Part shown: in pieces, positions 1-6,700 of the stretch | Numbering within the stretch: position 1 is the stretch's first letter | How the letters are laid out: each line of letters starts with the position of its first letter | Assembly: GCA_003533405.1 (NCBI GenBank) | Contig: DQDL01000003.1 | Coordinates: 1 to 10,955, forward strand | DNA length: 10,955 bases | Direction: 5' to 3' | Origin: Clostridiales bacterium | GTDB lineage: Bacteria > Bacillota > Clostridia > Oscillospirales > Oscillospiraceae | Translations under genes and position numbers: made by a program | Notes under the pieces: model-generated | Database searches by the model: none | What the model was told of the DNA's origin: nothing | Seen by the model: the letters and a program-made list of their open reading frames with translations, nothing else

Positions 1-672
1 GTCCTCATCACGGAAGCAGGGTGCTATCTGGAAGTAGCGGTCAAAGCCGGAGGTCATCAGAAGCTGCTTAAACTGCTGCGGTGCCTGCGGCAGAGCATAG
101 AACTTGCCCGGGTGCTTTCTTGCCGGAACGAGGTAGTCTCTTGCGCCCTCGGGGCTGGATGCGGTGAGAATTGGGGTGGTTATCTCAAGAAAATCATGCT
201 CCATCATCGCCTTGCGCAGTGCCGCAACGACATTGCAGCGCAGGATAATGTTCTGCTTGACTGCGGGGTTTCTGAGGTCTAGGTAGCGGTACTTGAGGCG
301 GGCGGTCTCATCCGCTTCCCTGCTGCGGTTGATCTCAAAAGGCAGCTCATTGTAGCGGCAGCGGCCGAGCACCTCTATCTTCTCGGGCACGACCTCGACA
401 TCGCCGGTTGCCTGCTTGGGGTTCTTGCTGTCACGCTCACGGACGACGCCCTCGACGGAAACGGTGCTTTCCTTATTGATGCTCTTTACGACCTTCATCA
501 TGTCCTCGGTCTCAACGACGACCTGAGTGGTGCCGTAAAAATCACGGACGACGACGAAAGCGAAGTTCTGGCCGACCTCACGGACATTCTCCATCCAGCC
601 GACTATCTTGACCTTCTGACCTACATGCTCCAGGCGGAGCTCATTGCAGGTATGTGTACGGGACTGTGTCAT
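1..672 (-). CDS. aspS: Aspartyl-tRNA synthetase, N-terminal 224 residues (runs off left edge)
   Basis: Class II aminoacyl-tRNA synthetase that charges tRNA-Asp in the cytoplasm. The visible part begins MTQSRTHTCNELRLEHVGQKV. It holds the OB-fold anticodon-binding domain (about residues 10-105, with VGWMENVREVGQNFAFVVVRD and GTTQVVVE), the linker, and the start of the catalytic domain: TARLKYRYLDLRNP (124-137), FLEITTPILT (161-170), the flipping-loop region SSPEGARDYLVP (172-183), LPQAPQQFKQLLM (194-206) and the start of motif 2 at CFRDED (219-224), where the window ends. The ATG at 672-670 is well supported: AAGGAGGG lies about 7 bases upstream and overlaps the last codons of hisS, whose stop is 2 bases away, so the two genes are probably translationally coupled. 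Full bacterial AspRS is about 590 residues, so roughly 60% is outside the window. Whether it is discriminating or also charges tRNA-Asn cannot be judged here. Confidence 0.97.
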   Translation of the reverse strand, partial: MTQSRTHTCNELRLEHVGQKVKIVGWMENVREVGQNFAFVVVRDFYGTTQVVVETEDMMKVVKSINKESTVSVEGVVRERDSKNPKQATGDVEVVPEKIEVLGRCRYNELPFEINRSREADETARLKYRYLDLRNPAVKQNIILRCNVVAALRKAMMEHDFLEITTPILTASSPEGARDYLVPARKHPGKFYALPQAPQQFKQLLMTSGFDRYFQIAPCFRDED

Positions 673-674
673 AA

Positions 675-2033
675 TTAACCCTCCTTGATGACCGCAATGT
701 GTGCACGGCGGTCGATTTCAGCCTTGATTAGTGCCGCAGCATCTTTAACGGGCAGCTTGACCTGCTCGCCGCTTTGCATATTCTTCACGGCTACGACATT
801 TGCCGCCATCTCATCCTCGCCGATGAGCACGACAAAGGGTATGCCGAGCTTGTCGGCATAGCTCATTTTTGCCTTGAACTTTTTCTTCTCGCAGTATAGC
901 TGGGTGCGGATGCCTGCGTCACGGAATGCGGTTGCCGCCGCTATCGCATAGCCCAGCTCCTCGCTCATGGGGATGACCAGCACATCGGCGGGAGCGGAGA
1001 CGATCTCATCGGACAAAAGGCCCTGCTCGCTCAAAACATAGAAAAGCCTTGTAAGACCAATGGAAATACCGACGCCGGGCAGCGGCTTGTCGGTATAATA
1101 CTCCGCCAAGTTATCGTATCTGCCGCCGGAGCACACGGAGCCTATCTCGGGGTGCTCGGTCATCTCGGTCTCGTAAACGGTGCCGGTGTAGTAGTCAAGA
1201 CCACGGGCAATGGATAGGTCGATTGCGAAGTTTTCCTCCGGAACGCCGAAGTCGGCAAGATATTTGGTGACGGTCTTGAGCTCCTCAAGGCCCTGGTCGA
1301 ACATCTCGTCCATGCCCTTGTAGCGCTCAAGTCCGCTCAAGACCTGCTCGATGCTGCCGGACATGGCCATGAAGTCCATGACATCGTCGGCCTTGTGGGA
1401 AAACATATGCAGCTCGTCCATGAGTATCTGGCGTACCTTGTTGGGTCCTATCTTGTCGAGCTTGTCGACCGTGCGCATTATCTCGCCGGCCTTCTCCTCC
1501 ATGCCCGCAAGTCGGTAAAAGCCGTTCAAGACCTTGCGGTTATTGACCTTTATCTTGAACTTTTTAAGACCGAGCTCTGTAAAGGTGCGGTAAATTATCG
1601 CAGGTATCTCGGCTTCATTTATGATATCGAGCTTACCGTCGCCGATGATATCGATATCAGCCTGATAAAACTCACGGAACCTGCCGCGCTGGGCACGCTC
1701 GCCACGGTAGACCTTGCCGATCTGATAGCGGCGGAACGGGAAGGTCAGGCTGCCATAGTTTGCGGCAACATACTTTGCAAGCGGCACGGTAAGGTCAAAG
1801 CGCAGCGCAAGGTCGGAATCGCCCTTGGTAAAGCGGTATATCTGCTTTTCGGTTTCGCCGCCGCCCTTTGCAAGCAGCACCTCGGCAGACTCAATCGCCG
1901 GAGTGTCCAGCGGCGTGAATCCGTACACGCCGTAGCAGCGGCGCAGTGTTTCCATCATCTTCTCCATTTTGACCTGCGGGGCGGGCAGCAGCTCCATAAA
2001 GCCCGACAGGGTGCGGGGTTGAACTTTCGCCAT
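675..2033 (-). CDS. hisS: Histidyl-tRNA synthetase, eukaryote/archaea-like branch
   Basis: Charges tRNA-His; 452 residues from the chosen start. Class II landmarks: RFDLTVPLAKY (78-88), motif 2 with R110 and GRFREFYQADIDIIG (117-131), the HisA histidine-binding motif ARGLDYYTG (276-284), SGGRYDNL (302-309), motif 3 around GLTR (326-329), and a C-terminal anticodon-binding domain from about 349 (VLVIPMSEE... YADKLGIPFVVLIGEDE). The RFDLTVP and FREFYQ forms are those of the branch that includes eukaryotic, archaeal and some bacterial enzymes; E. coli-type enzymes have LRPEGT. The frame stays open upstream to 2204, but that stretch is not HisRS-like and overlaps the preceding gene. Two ATGs compete: 2039 is only 2-3 bases from the AAAGGA site, whereas 2033 has about 8 bases, so 2033 (MAKVQPRTLSGFMELLP) is preferred. 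It lies between an MgsA-family gene and aspS; the Shine-Dalgarno of aspS is inside its last codons. A 13-bp hairpin sits just upstream. Confidence 0.96.
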   Translation of the reverse strand: MAKVQPRTLSGFMELLPAPQVKMEKMMETLRRCYGVYGFTPLDTPAIESAEVLLAKGGGETEKQIYRFTKGDSDLALRFDLTVPLAKYVAANYGSLTFPFRRYQIGKVYRGERAQRGRFREFYQADIDIIGDGKLDIINEAEIPAIIYRTFTELGLKKFKIKVNNRKVLNGFYRLAGMEEKAGEIMRTVDKLDKIGPNKVRQILMDELHMFSHKADDVMDFMAMSGSIEQVLSGLERYKGMDEMFDQGLEELKTVTKYLADFGVPEENFAIDLSIARGLDYYTGTVYETEMTEHPEIGSVCSGGRYDNLAEYYTDKPLPGVGISIGLTRLFYVLSEQGLLSDEIVSAPADVLVIPMSEELGYAIAAATAFRDAGIRTQLYCEKKKFKAKMSYADKLGIPFVVLIGEDEMAANVVAVKNMQSGEQVKLPVKDAAALIKAEIDRRAHIAVIKEG

Positions 2034-2059
2034 TTTCATATTCCTTTCAACACGGCTAA

Positions 2060-2091
2060 ATGCTGTTACCCCGGAGACGGAATAACAGCAT
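2060..2091 (-). promoter_or_regulatory. 13-bp hairpin between mgsA-like gene and hisS
   Basis: Read on the minus strand, ATGCTGTTA (2091-2083) and TAACAGCAT (2068-2060) are perfect inverted repeats of 9 bp. The next four bases on each side, TTCC and GGGG, extend the RNA stem with two G-U and two G-C pairs, leaving a six-base loop GTCTCC. The hairpin occupies most of the 76-base gap between the mgsA-like stop (2110) and the hisS ATG (2033), ending 16 bases before the AAAGGA ribosome binding site. It is followed by TTTAG rather than a U-tract, so it is not a standard intrinsic terminator. Plausible roles, all inferred, are mRNA processing or stabilisation that separates expression of the two cistrons, or a protein-binding site. 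It is far too short for a T-box, and no T-box consensus is nearby. Confidence 0.6.
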
Positions 2092-2109
2092 CCGTATAGT
2101 TTTTTACTC

Positions 2110-2514
2110 TTATTTGCGCTTGGGGTTAACGATATTGCGCCAGTCGAGGTCGCCTCGGCGCAGTCCCTGTACGAGCACCTCCGCCGTTGCGGCGTTGGTG
2201 GCAAACGGTATCTGATACTGGTCGCACAGGCGCTCTATCTTGTTGATATCGTCAAAGCCCGATGGGTTGGACGGGTCGCAGAAGAACAAAACGAGGTCTA
2301 TCTCGTTGTACGCTATTCTTGCGCCTATCTGCTGTGCGCCGCCCTGATCGGCGTGCATGTAAAGCGTCACGGGCAGTCCTGTAGTCTCCGACACGAGCTT
2401 GCCGGTGGTATTTGTTGCACAAACGGAGTGCTCGGCTAAAATACCGCAATAGGCTATACAGAACTGAACCATCAGCTCCTTTTTTCTGTCGTGTGCCATC
2501 AGTGCAATATTCAT
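2110..2514 (-). CDS. mgsA: Methylglyoxal synthase family protein lacking the catalytic Asp
   Basis: 134 residues, a normal size for Firmicute MgsA, which converts dihydroxyacetone phosphate to methylglyoxal and phosphate. Family features are clear: NIALMAHDRKKELM (2-15), ATNTTGKL (33-40), QGGAQQIGARI (57-67), EIDLVLFFCDPSNP (71-84), IPFATNAATAEVL (102-114) and RGDLDWRNIVNP (120-131). However, the position of E. coli Asp71, the catalytic base in the usual GGDQQ motif, is Ala60 (codon GCA). The 64-68 segment of E. coli (LSGPM) reads MHADQ here, altering phosphate contacts, and the loop carrying His98 is one residue shorter with no His (PSNPSGFDDIN). The Asp101 equivalent (Asp89) and the AHD motif are kept. 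Established knowledge says Asp71 is needed for catalysis, so inactivity or a changed reaction or a ligand-sensing role is inferred. Start 2514 has GGAGG 6 bases upstream; the frame continues to 2586 but that would span the promoter. First gene of a unit with hisS and aspS. Confidence 0.9.
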   Translation of the reverse strand: MNIALMAHDRKKELMVQFCIAYCGILAEHSVCATNTTGKLVSETTGLPVTLYMHADQGGAQQIGARIAYNEIDLVLFFCDPSNPSGFDDINKIERLCDQYQIPFATNAATAEVLVQGLRRGDLDWRNIVNPKRK

Positions 2515-2544
2515 TCTCTTCCTCCATTCAATGCTGTTTGATAC

Positions 2545-2573
2545 ATTATAAACAAAAATTCGTTTCGTTTCAA
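2545..2573 (-). promoter_or_regulatory. Sigma-A promoter for mgsA-like/hisS/aspS unit
   Basis: On the minus strand, TTGAAA (2573-2568) and TATAAT (2550-2545) are separated by exactly 17 bases: a 5/6 match for -35 and a perfect -10. The start of transcription would fall near 2538, giving a leader of about 24 bases that carries the GGAGG site of the mgsA-like gene. It lies entirely inside the 76-base gap after PBP2, which supports a separate transcription unit, although no terminator was found upstream and read-through from PBP2 is possible. Confidence 0.85.
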
Positions 2574-2590
2574 TGCCTTTCGGCAAAAAA

Positions 2591-4768
2591 TCATTTCAAA
2601 AGCGAGCCCTCTGTCTCAGTTACATCGCTTGCGCTCTTGATGCTGAAGTAGGTCTCAAGAATGCTGCGGGCAACGGGGGCGCATCTTGAACCGGACTGGC
2701 CACGCTCGATGACGACGGCGATCGCTATCTCGGGATCCTCAACGGGCGCAAAGCAGATGAAGATACCGTCGTTTGTGATGTTCTCGCCTTTCTGCGCCGT
2801 GCCGGTCTTACAGGCGACGGTCGAGGCGCTGTAATTATAGAAGGTCGCATATGCCGAGCCGTCGGGGTGCTTTGCAACGAGCTCCATGCCCTTGTGCACG
2901 GCATCCCAGTTATAGTCCTCTGTCTTGACGGCGCTCAGCACCTCGTCGGTGCGCTGCATTATTTTCTCGGAGTAGTCGTAGCTGCGGACCTCCTTGAGGA
3001 TGGAGGCCGAGTGACGCTGACCCTTGTTTGCGATGGCTGCGCAGTACTCGGCAAGCTGAAGCGGAGTGAAGATGCTGTCTGCCTGACCGATGGCAGCCTG
3101 AAGCGTATCGCCGACGACCCATTCCGTACCTGCGTATTCATAGTGGTTCGTGCGGCTGGACATGTTGCCGGTCTCCTCGTATATCTCGATGCCGGTGCTC
3201 TCGCCGAGGCCGAACTGCCTTGCGTACCTTTCCAGCTTGTCGATGCCGAGGTTGTTGCCGACGGTGTAGAAGAAGATGTTGCACGAATCTCGCAGAGCCT
3301 CGGTGACATTGTCAAAGCCGTGGGTCAGGTGCGAGGCGTAGATCCAGCACTGGGGCGTGTAGCCCTGCTTGGCGTACTTGGTGTAAACGCCGGTACACTC
3401 GATGCGGGTGCTGGTGCTTATGGTCTTTTCGGTGAGACCCGCTATTGCCGTGCAGGGCTTGAAGGTCGAGCCCGGGGCGTAGGTGCCCTGAAGCGCTCGG
3501 TTAAACAGCGGCGAGTATTTTGCCGTCAGAAGCTTTGAGTAATTTTCAAGCATCGTCGAGGCGTTGTAGGTCGGCCAGCTTGCGATAGCCAGCGGCTCGC
3601 CGCTCTTGACATCGACGACGACCACGCCTGCGCCGGTTATCTCGTCATCGACCTTGTCCTCCTCGTCTTGCCCGTCTGGGGTCTGTGAGGGTGTGGGCGT
3701 AGGCGTAGGTGTCGGGGTGACCTCGTTGTCCTTCTTATCATCGTCGCCGAGAAGATCCTCGGTTATATCGTAGCCACGCTCGGCACGCAGAGCATTGACG
3801 GTGGTCGCCAGAGCACGCTCGGCCGCCTCCTGCAGAGCAATGTCTATCGTCAGATACACATTGTTGCCCGGCTGCGGCTCGGTGGTGTAGGTTTTCGAGA
3901 TTATCGTACCGTCGGCGGCACTTGTGACCTGCACCGTGCCGTTGGTGCCGTGCAGATACTTTTCAAAGGCGTACTCAACGCCGGATTTACCTACCTTGGC
4001 ATCGCCCGAGTAGCCGAGCTCGGAGTATTTTTCATACTCTGTATCGTTCATAAGTCCCACATAGCCGAGAATATGTGCGGCATAGGTGGTGTTGTAGCCT
4101 CGCACAAAGGTCTCCTTGACATCGACGCCGAGCATGTTGTTCTCACGGATGATGCTTATGAGCTTCATGTCCGCATCCTGCACGAGCGTGTAGTCGGAGG
4201 TATTTATGAGGTAGCGGACATTGACGGCATAGCGGATACCGGCAATTATCCTTGCCTCCTCAGCGGTATAGTTGCTGTCTATCTTATACCTTGTGCGCAT
4301 GCTCGACAAAAGCTCGACTGCCGTTGCGTTCTCGTCGACCTTGTTGGTCTTCATATACGCCTGCAAACGGGCCTTGTCGGTATCGGATATCTCGATATAC
4401 TCAAACGGCGGTTCGGTGGTTATAGGAAGCTCGTCTATATAGTCCTCGCCGTACTCGCGGATAAGCTTGACGAGCTTTAGTATCGTCGCATTCGAGTCGA
4501 CGCTTCCGTCCGACGGGAACAGCTCGCTTTCGTTTATCGTGAGGTCGTAGCTTGACTTGTTGGACACGATAACTCGGCCGTAGCGATCAAGGATATTGCC
4601 TCTTGCCGCAACGACCGTTGAGGTCGTGACCTGCTGATTACGGCTTTCCTTGTAATATGCCTCGCCCTCGATTATCTGCAATTTATACAGAAAAACGAGG
4701 TAAACAACGAGCAGTAACGCAAACACCGCCGCCAGGATTATCAATCTGTCTTTTTTGATAGTATTCAT
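2591..4768 (-). CDS. mrdA: Penicillin-binding protein 2, class B transpeptidase of cell elongation
   Basis: Cross-links peptidoglycan during lateral-wall synthesis, anchored in the membrane with its catalytic domain outside. 725 residues, within the range of Firmicute PBP2. One N-terminal membrane segment (about 9-29), then the dimerisation region with ARGNILDRYGRVIVSN (55-70) and GYVGLMNDTEYE / GKSGVEYAFEKYLHG (235-274), then the transpeptidase domain with SxxK S434-TFK437, SxN S495-CN497 and KTG K654-TG656, all intact. Between the pedestal and the transpeptidase core lies a very acidic, Pro/Thr-rich insert (about 338-377) with five TP repeats, probably disordered. The ATG at 4768 is 15 bases after the mreD stop and has only a weak Shine-Dalgarno (AAGAT), suggesting coupling to mreD. 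It is the last gene of the U32-maf-mreC-mreD-PBP2 operon; the MreC/MreD context identifies it as the elongation (PBP2) rather than division (FtsI) paralogue. Confidence 0.96.
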   Translation of the reverse strand: MNTIKKDRLIILAAVFALLLVVYLVFLYKLQIIEGEAYYKESRNQQVTTSTVVAARGNILDRYGRVIVSNKSSYDLTINESELFPSDGSVDSNATILKLVKLIREYGEDYIDELPITTEPPFEYIEISDTDKARLQAYMKTNKVDENATAVELLSSMRTRYKIDSNYTAEEARIIAGIRYAVNVRYLINTSDYTLVQDADMKLISIIRENNMLGVDVKETFVRGYNTTYAAHILGYVGLMNDTEYEKYSELGYSGDAKVGKSGVEYAFEKYLHGTNGTVQVTSAADGTIISKTYTTEPQPGNNVYLTIDIALQEAAERALATTVNALRAERGYDITEDLLGDDDKKDNEVTPTPTPTPTPSQTPDGQDEEDKVDDEITGAGVVVVDVKSGEPLAIASWPTYNASTMLENYSKLLTAKYSPLFNRALQGTYAPGSTFKPCTAIAGLTEKTISTSTRIECTGVYTKYAKQGYTPQCWIYASHLTHGFDNVTEALRDSCNIFFYTVGNNLGIDKLERYARQFGLGESTGIEIYEETGNMSSRTNHYEYAGTEWVVGDTLQAAIGQADSIFTPLQLAEYCAAIANKGQRHSASILKEVRSYDYSEKIMQRTDEVLSAVKTEDYNWDAVHKGMELVAKHPDGSAYATFYNYSASTVACKTGTAQKGENITNDGIFICFAPVEDPEIAIAVVIERGQSGSRCAPVARSILETYFSIKSASDVTETEGSLLK
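3689..3718 (-). repeat. Five Thr-Pro codon repeats within PBP2 linker
   Basis: Thirty bases encode TPTPTPTPTP (residues 351-360 of PBP2) with near-identical ACx-CCx hexamers. They sit in an acidic segment (GDDDKKDNE before, DGQDEEDKVDDE after). Such a short coding tandem repeat could vary in copy number between strains; that is inference. Confidence 0.8.
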
Positions 4769-4783
4769 TGGCTGATCTTTATC

Positions 4784-5281
4784 TTAGTCTTTATGGTTTC
4801 TAAACGGTAAATACAAAAGTGCCATCGGCGGTATGGACAGTGCCGTCTGCAAAAGCACAGTGACGATGCCCTGAACGAGCTCCGCCCCGCCGAAGATGAC
4901 GGCGGCAAGATACTGCGCAAGTCCGGACAGCAGCACGGCGATAACGCTCATGACCATGAACACGAGAAAACTCTTGTTTATATAAAACTCCGAGGCAAAG
5001 CCCGCTCCGAAGCCTATAAGCGCAAAAACTATCGTGTACATGAAGCTGCTCTCGGTGTAGCTCATATCGGTCACAAGGCCGAGGCATATGCCGAACACCG
5101 CACCACGCACGCCGCCGAGATACATTCCGGCGGCAACAACGGCGGCAGGCAGCACAAAGCCCTTGACGCCGAGTATGCTGAGCCTTGAAAACAGCAGACC
5201 CTGCAGCAGCATTGCAAGCAGAAGATATACCGCATATTCCATGAATACACGCAATTTTTTAAAATCTATCCTGTTTAACAA
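4784..5281 (-). CDS. mreD: Rod-shape-determining membrane protein MreD
   Basis: Small integral membrane protein of the elongasome; 165 residues, typical for MreD. Hydrophobic segments at about 15-35, 42-60, 63-74, 80-98, 104-128 and 135-157 are separated by short loops, with the family-like GVRGAVFGICLGLVTD stretch (57-72) in the middle and the basic ending PFRNHKD. The start is TTG at 5281, immediately after the TAA of mreC; GGTGGAG just upstream serves as ribosome binding site. The next in-frame ATG (residue 14) has no Shine-Dalgarno and would remove the cytoplasmic N-terminus, so TTG is preferred. Identification rests on the hydropathy pattern and its position between mreC and PBP2 as much as on sequence motifs. 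PBP2 follows after 15 bases. Confidence 0.92.
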   Translation of the reverse strand: MLNRIDFKKLRVFMEYAVYLLLAMLLQGLLFSRLSILGVKGFVLPAAVVAAGMYLGGVRGAVFGICLGLVTDMSYTESSFMYTIVFALIGFGAGFASEFYINKSFLVFMVMSVIAVLLSGLAQYLAAVIFGGAELVQGIVTVLLQTALSIPPMALLYLPFRNHKD

Positions 5282-6130
5282 TTACTCCACCACTTCAAAT
5301 TCTTTTACGACATACACCTGAACGAGTGCGTTGAGATCGCAGCCCGGCTTAATGATGCCGTACTCGACCTGACCGCCTGCCTCGGCCTGAACGGAGCTTA
5401 TAGTGCCGATGACAAGTCCCTGCGGGAACGCACCGCCTGCGCCCGAGGTCATGACCGTGTCGCCGCTGAATATCTGCGCACCGTCAGCAAGGTAGGTCAT
5501 CTTTGCGCTGCCCTCCTGCATGAGGGCAAAGTCGCCGACCATCATGCCGGCAGAGCCGTTTTCGGAGACGAATGCGCCGATGTTGGAGTTTATATCAATG
5601 ACCGTTCGCACGGTCGCCCAGCTGGTTCCGACCTCAACGACCTGCCCGACCAGCACACCGTACTCGGTTATAACGCTGTCGCCGACGGCGATATCGCTGC
5701 TCGAGCCCTTGCTGATGTTAAACGAGCTTGACCAGTTGGAGCTTGTCCACGAGATGACCTTTGCAGGCTCAAGCGTCATGTCGCTGTGCTTTTCCTTGAA
5801 GTCTAACAGCTTGCGCAGGCGGGCATTCTCCTCCACGGCGGACTTGCCGTTACGAGCCTCCTCCTGTGCCTCGGTCAGCGCCTCACGCAGGCGCTCGTTC
5901 TCGGCCTGAAGCTGGTCGTACTCATAGATATAGCCGTAAAGTCCCTCGAGCCATTCGGCCATGGAGCTGACTATCCTCTGTACGGGAGCTTTAACCGCCC
6001 CCGTCACGTTCTGCACAAGGCCGGCATTGCCCTTCAAAAGATAAGAGCTTACGCCGGCGATGAGTGCGATAACCAGAACTATCGCTCCGAGCTTTATTCC
6101 GTTTTTCTTAAGATACCGTTTTACATTCAC
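5282..6130 (-). CDS. mreC: Rod-shape-determining protein MreC
   Basis: Bitopic membrane protein that links the cytoplasmic MreB system to PBP2 outside the membrane; 282 residues, normal for the family. It has a basic N-terminus (NVKRYLKKNGIK), a single membrane segment (about 13-32), a coiled coil (about 68-115, with DQLQAENERLREALTEAQEE) and the two beta-barrel lobes (about 120-275) with VISWTSSNWSSSFNI (125-139), GDSVITEYGVLVGQVVEVG (150-168) and GDTVMTSGAGGAFPQGLVIG (223-242), all characteristic. The start is GTG at 6130: maf ends in the overlapping TGA (GTGA), pointing to translational coupling; GGAG lies about 10 bases upstream. An ATG at 6126 is out of frame. mreD begins directly after the stop. 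mreB, normally upstream, is absent; maf occupies that place. Confidence 0.95.
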   Translation of the reverse strand: MNVKRYLKKNGIKLGAIVLVIALIAGVSSYLLKGNAGLVQNVTGAVKAPVQRIVSSMAEWLEGLYGYIYEYDQLQAENERLREALTEAQEEARNGKSAVEENARLRKLLDFKEKHSDMTLEPAKVISWTSSNWSSSFNISKGSSSDIAVGDSVITEYGVLVGQVVEVGTSWATVRTVIDINSNIGAFVSENGSAGMMVGDFALMQEGSAKMTYLADGAQIFSGDTVMTSGAGGAFPQGLVIGTISSVQAEAGGQVEYGIIKPGCDLNALVQVYVVKEFEVVE

Positions 6131-6699
6131 AACAGACGCACTCCAATTTGTTTAAGCATTTGACCGAGCAGGCACAGCGGCAGCCCGACGACATTGAAAT
6201 AGTCACCGTCGATCTTCTTGACCATGAGCGATGCCATGCCCTGTATGCCGTAGGCTCCGGCCTTATCCAAAGGCTCGCCCGTGACGATATAGGCGTTTAT
6301 CTCGTCATCTGAAAGCTCACGGAACTCGACCTTCGTGCACTCGGCGCAGCTTAAGGTCTCGCCGCCCTTTATGAGCGTTATGCCGGTGTAGACCTCGTGG
6401 GTCCTGCCGGACAGCGCTTTGAGCATTTTAAACGCTTCATCTTCGCTGTGCGGCTTGCCGAGAACTCGGCCTCCTGCCCACACGATGGTGTCGGCAGCGA
6501 TGATAACGGTGTCGCCGTCAAATTTCTCGGCTACCTCCCGTGCCTTTGCGCCGGAAAGGCTCTTTACTATCTCGCTCGGAGCAAGTCCTGCCTCGGTCTT
6601 TTCCTCGCCCTCGGCCGGGCAAACCTCAAAATCCTTAACGCCAATGACCGAGAGCAGCTCCCTGCGTCTCGGCGAGCCGGATGCCAAAATAATTTTCAT
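6127..6699 (-). CDS. maf: Maf-family nucleoside triphosphate pyrophosphatase
   Basis: Hydrolyses dTTP/UTP and modified nucleotides to the monophosphate plus pyrophosphate (house-cleaning); overexpression of Maf inhibits septation in Bacillus. 190 residues, standard for the family. Visible motifs: IILASGSPRRRELL (3-16), catalytic Asp70 in IIAADTIVW (66-74), VLGKP with Lys82 (79-83), MLKALSGRTHEVYTG (92-106), GEPLDKAGAYGIQG (141-154, with Gln153) and GDYFNVVGLPL (165-175). The pattern is that of the dTTP/UTP-type (YhdE) rather than the m7GTP-type enzymes. Start at 6699 is one base after the stop of the U32 gene; a longer in-frame reading to 6786 would overlap that gene by 86 bases and lacks Maf similarity. 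A GAGG site lies 11 bases upstream. The stop overlaps the GTG of mreC; maf next to mre genes is a common order in Gram-positive bacteria. Confidence 0.95.
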   Translation of the reverse strand: MKIILASGSPRRRELLSVIGVKDFEVCPAEGEEKTEAGLAPSEIVKSLSGAKAREVAEKFDGDTVIIAADTIVWAGGRVLGKPHSEDEAFKMLKALSGRTHEVYTGITLIKGGETLSCAECTKVEFRELSDDEINAYIVTGEPLDKAGAYGIQGMASLMVKKIDGDYFNVVGLPLCLLGQMLKQIGVRLL

Positions 6700-6700
6700 A

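Noticed and set aside
1395..2099. Plus-strand open frame of 234 codons
   Set aside because: It is antisense to hisS and shows no protein-like pattern or ribosome binding site.
2060..2105. Plus-strand terminator formed by the same hairpin and the T-run at 2100-2105
   Set aside because: The T-run begins about eight bases after the stem, and no plus-strand gene precedes it.
2034..2109. T-box riboswitch before hisS
   Set aside because: The gap is only 76 bases, and there is no sequence resembling the conserved T-box AGGGTGG element or an antiterminator arrangement.
2034..2204. Longer HisRS reading starting at 2204
   Set aside because: The extra 57 residues do not resemble HisRS, overlap the mgsA-like gene and span the hairpin; good Shine-Dalgarno spacing exists for ATG 2033.
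2575..2590. Small hairpin TGCC-GAAA-GGCA near a T-run after PBP2, as a terminator
   Set aside because: On the transcribed strand the T-run precedes the stem instead of following it, and the stem is only about 4-5 bp, so it does not fit an intrinsic terminator.
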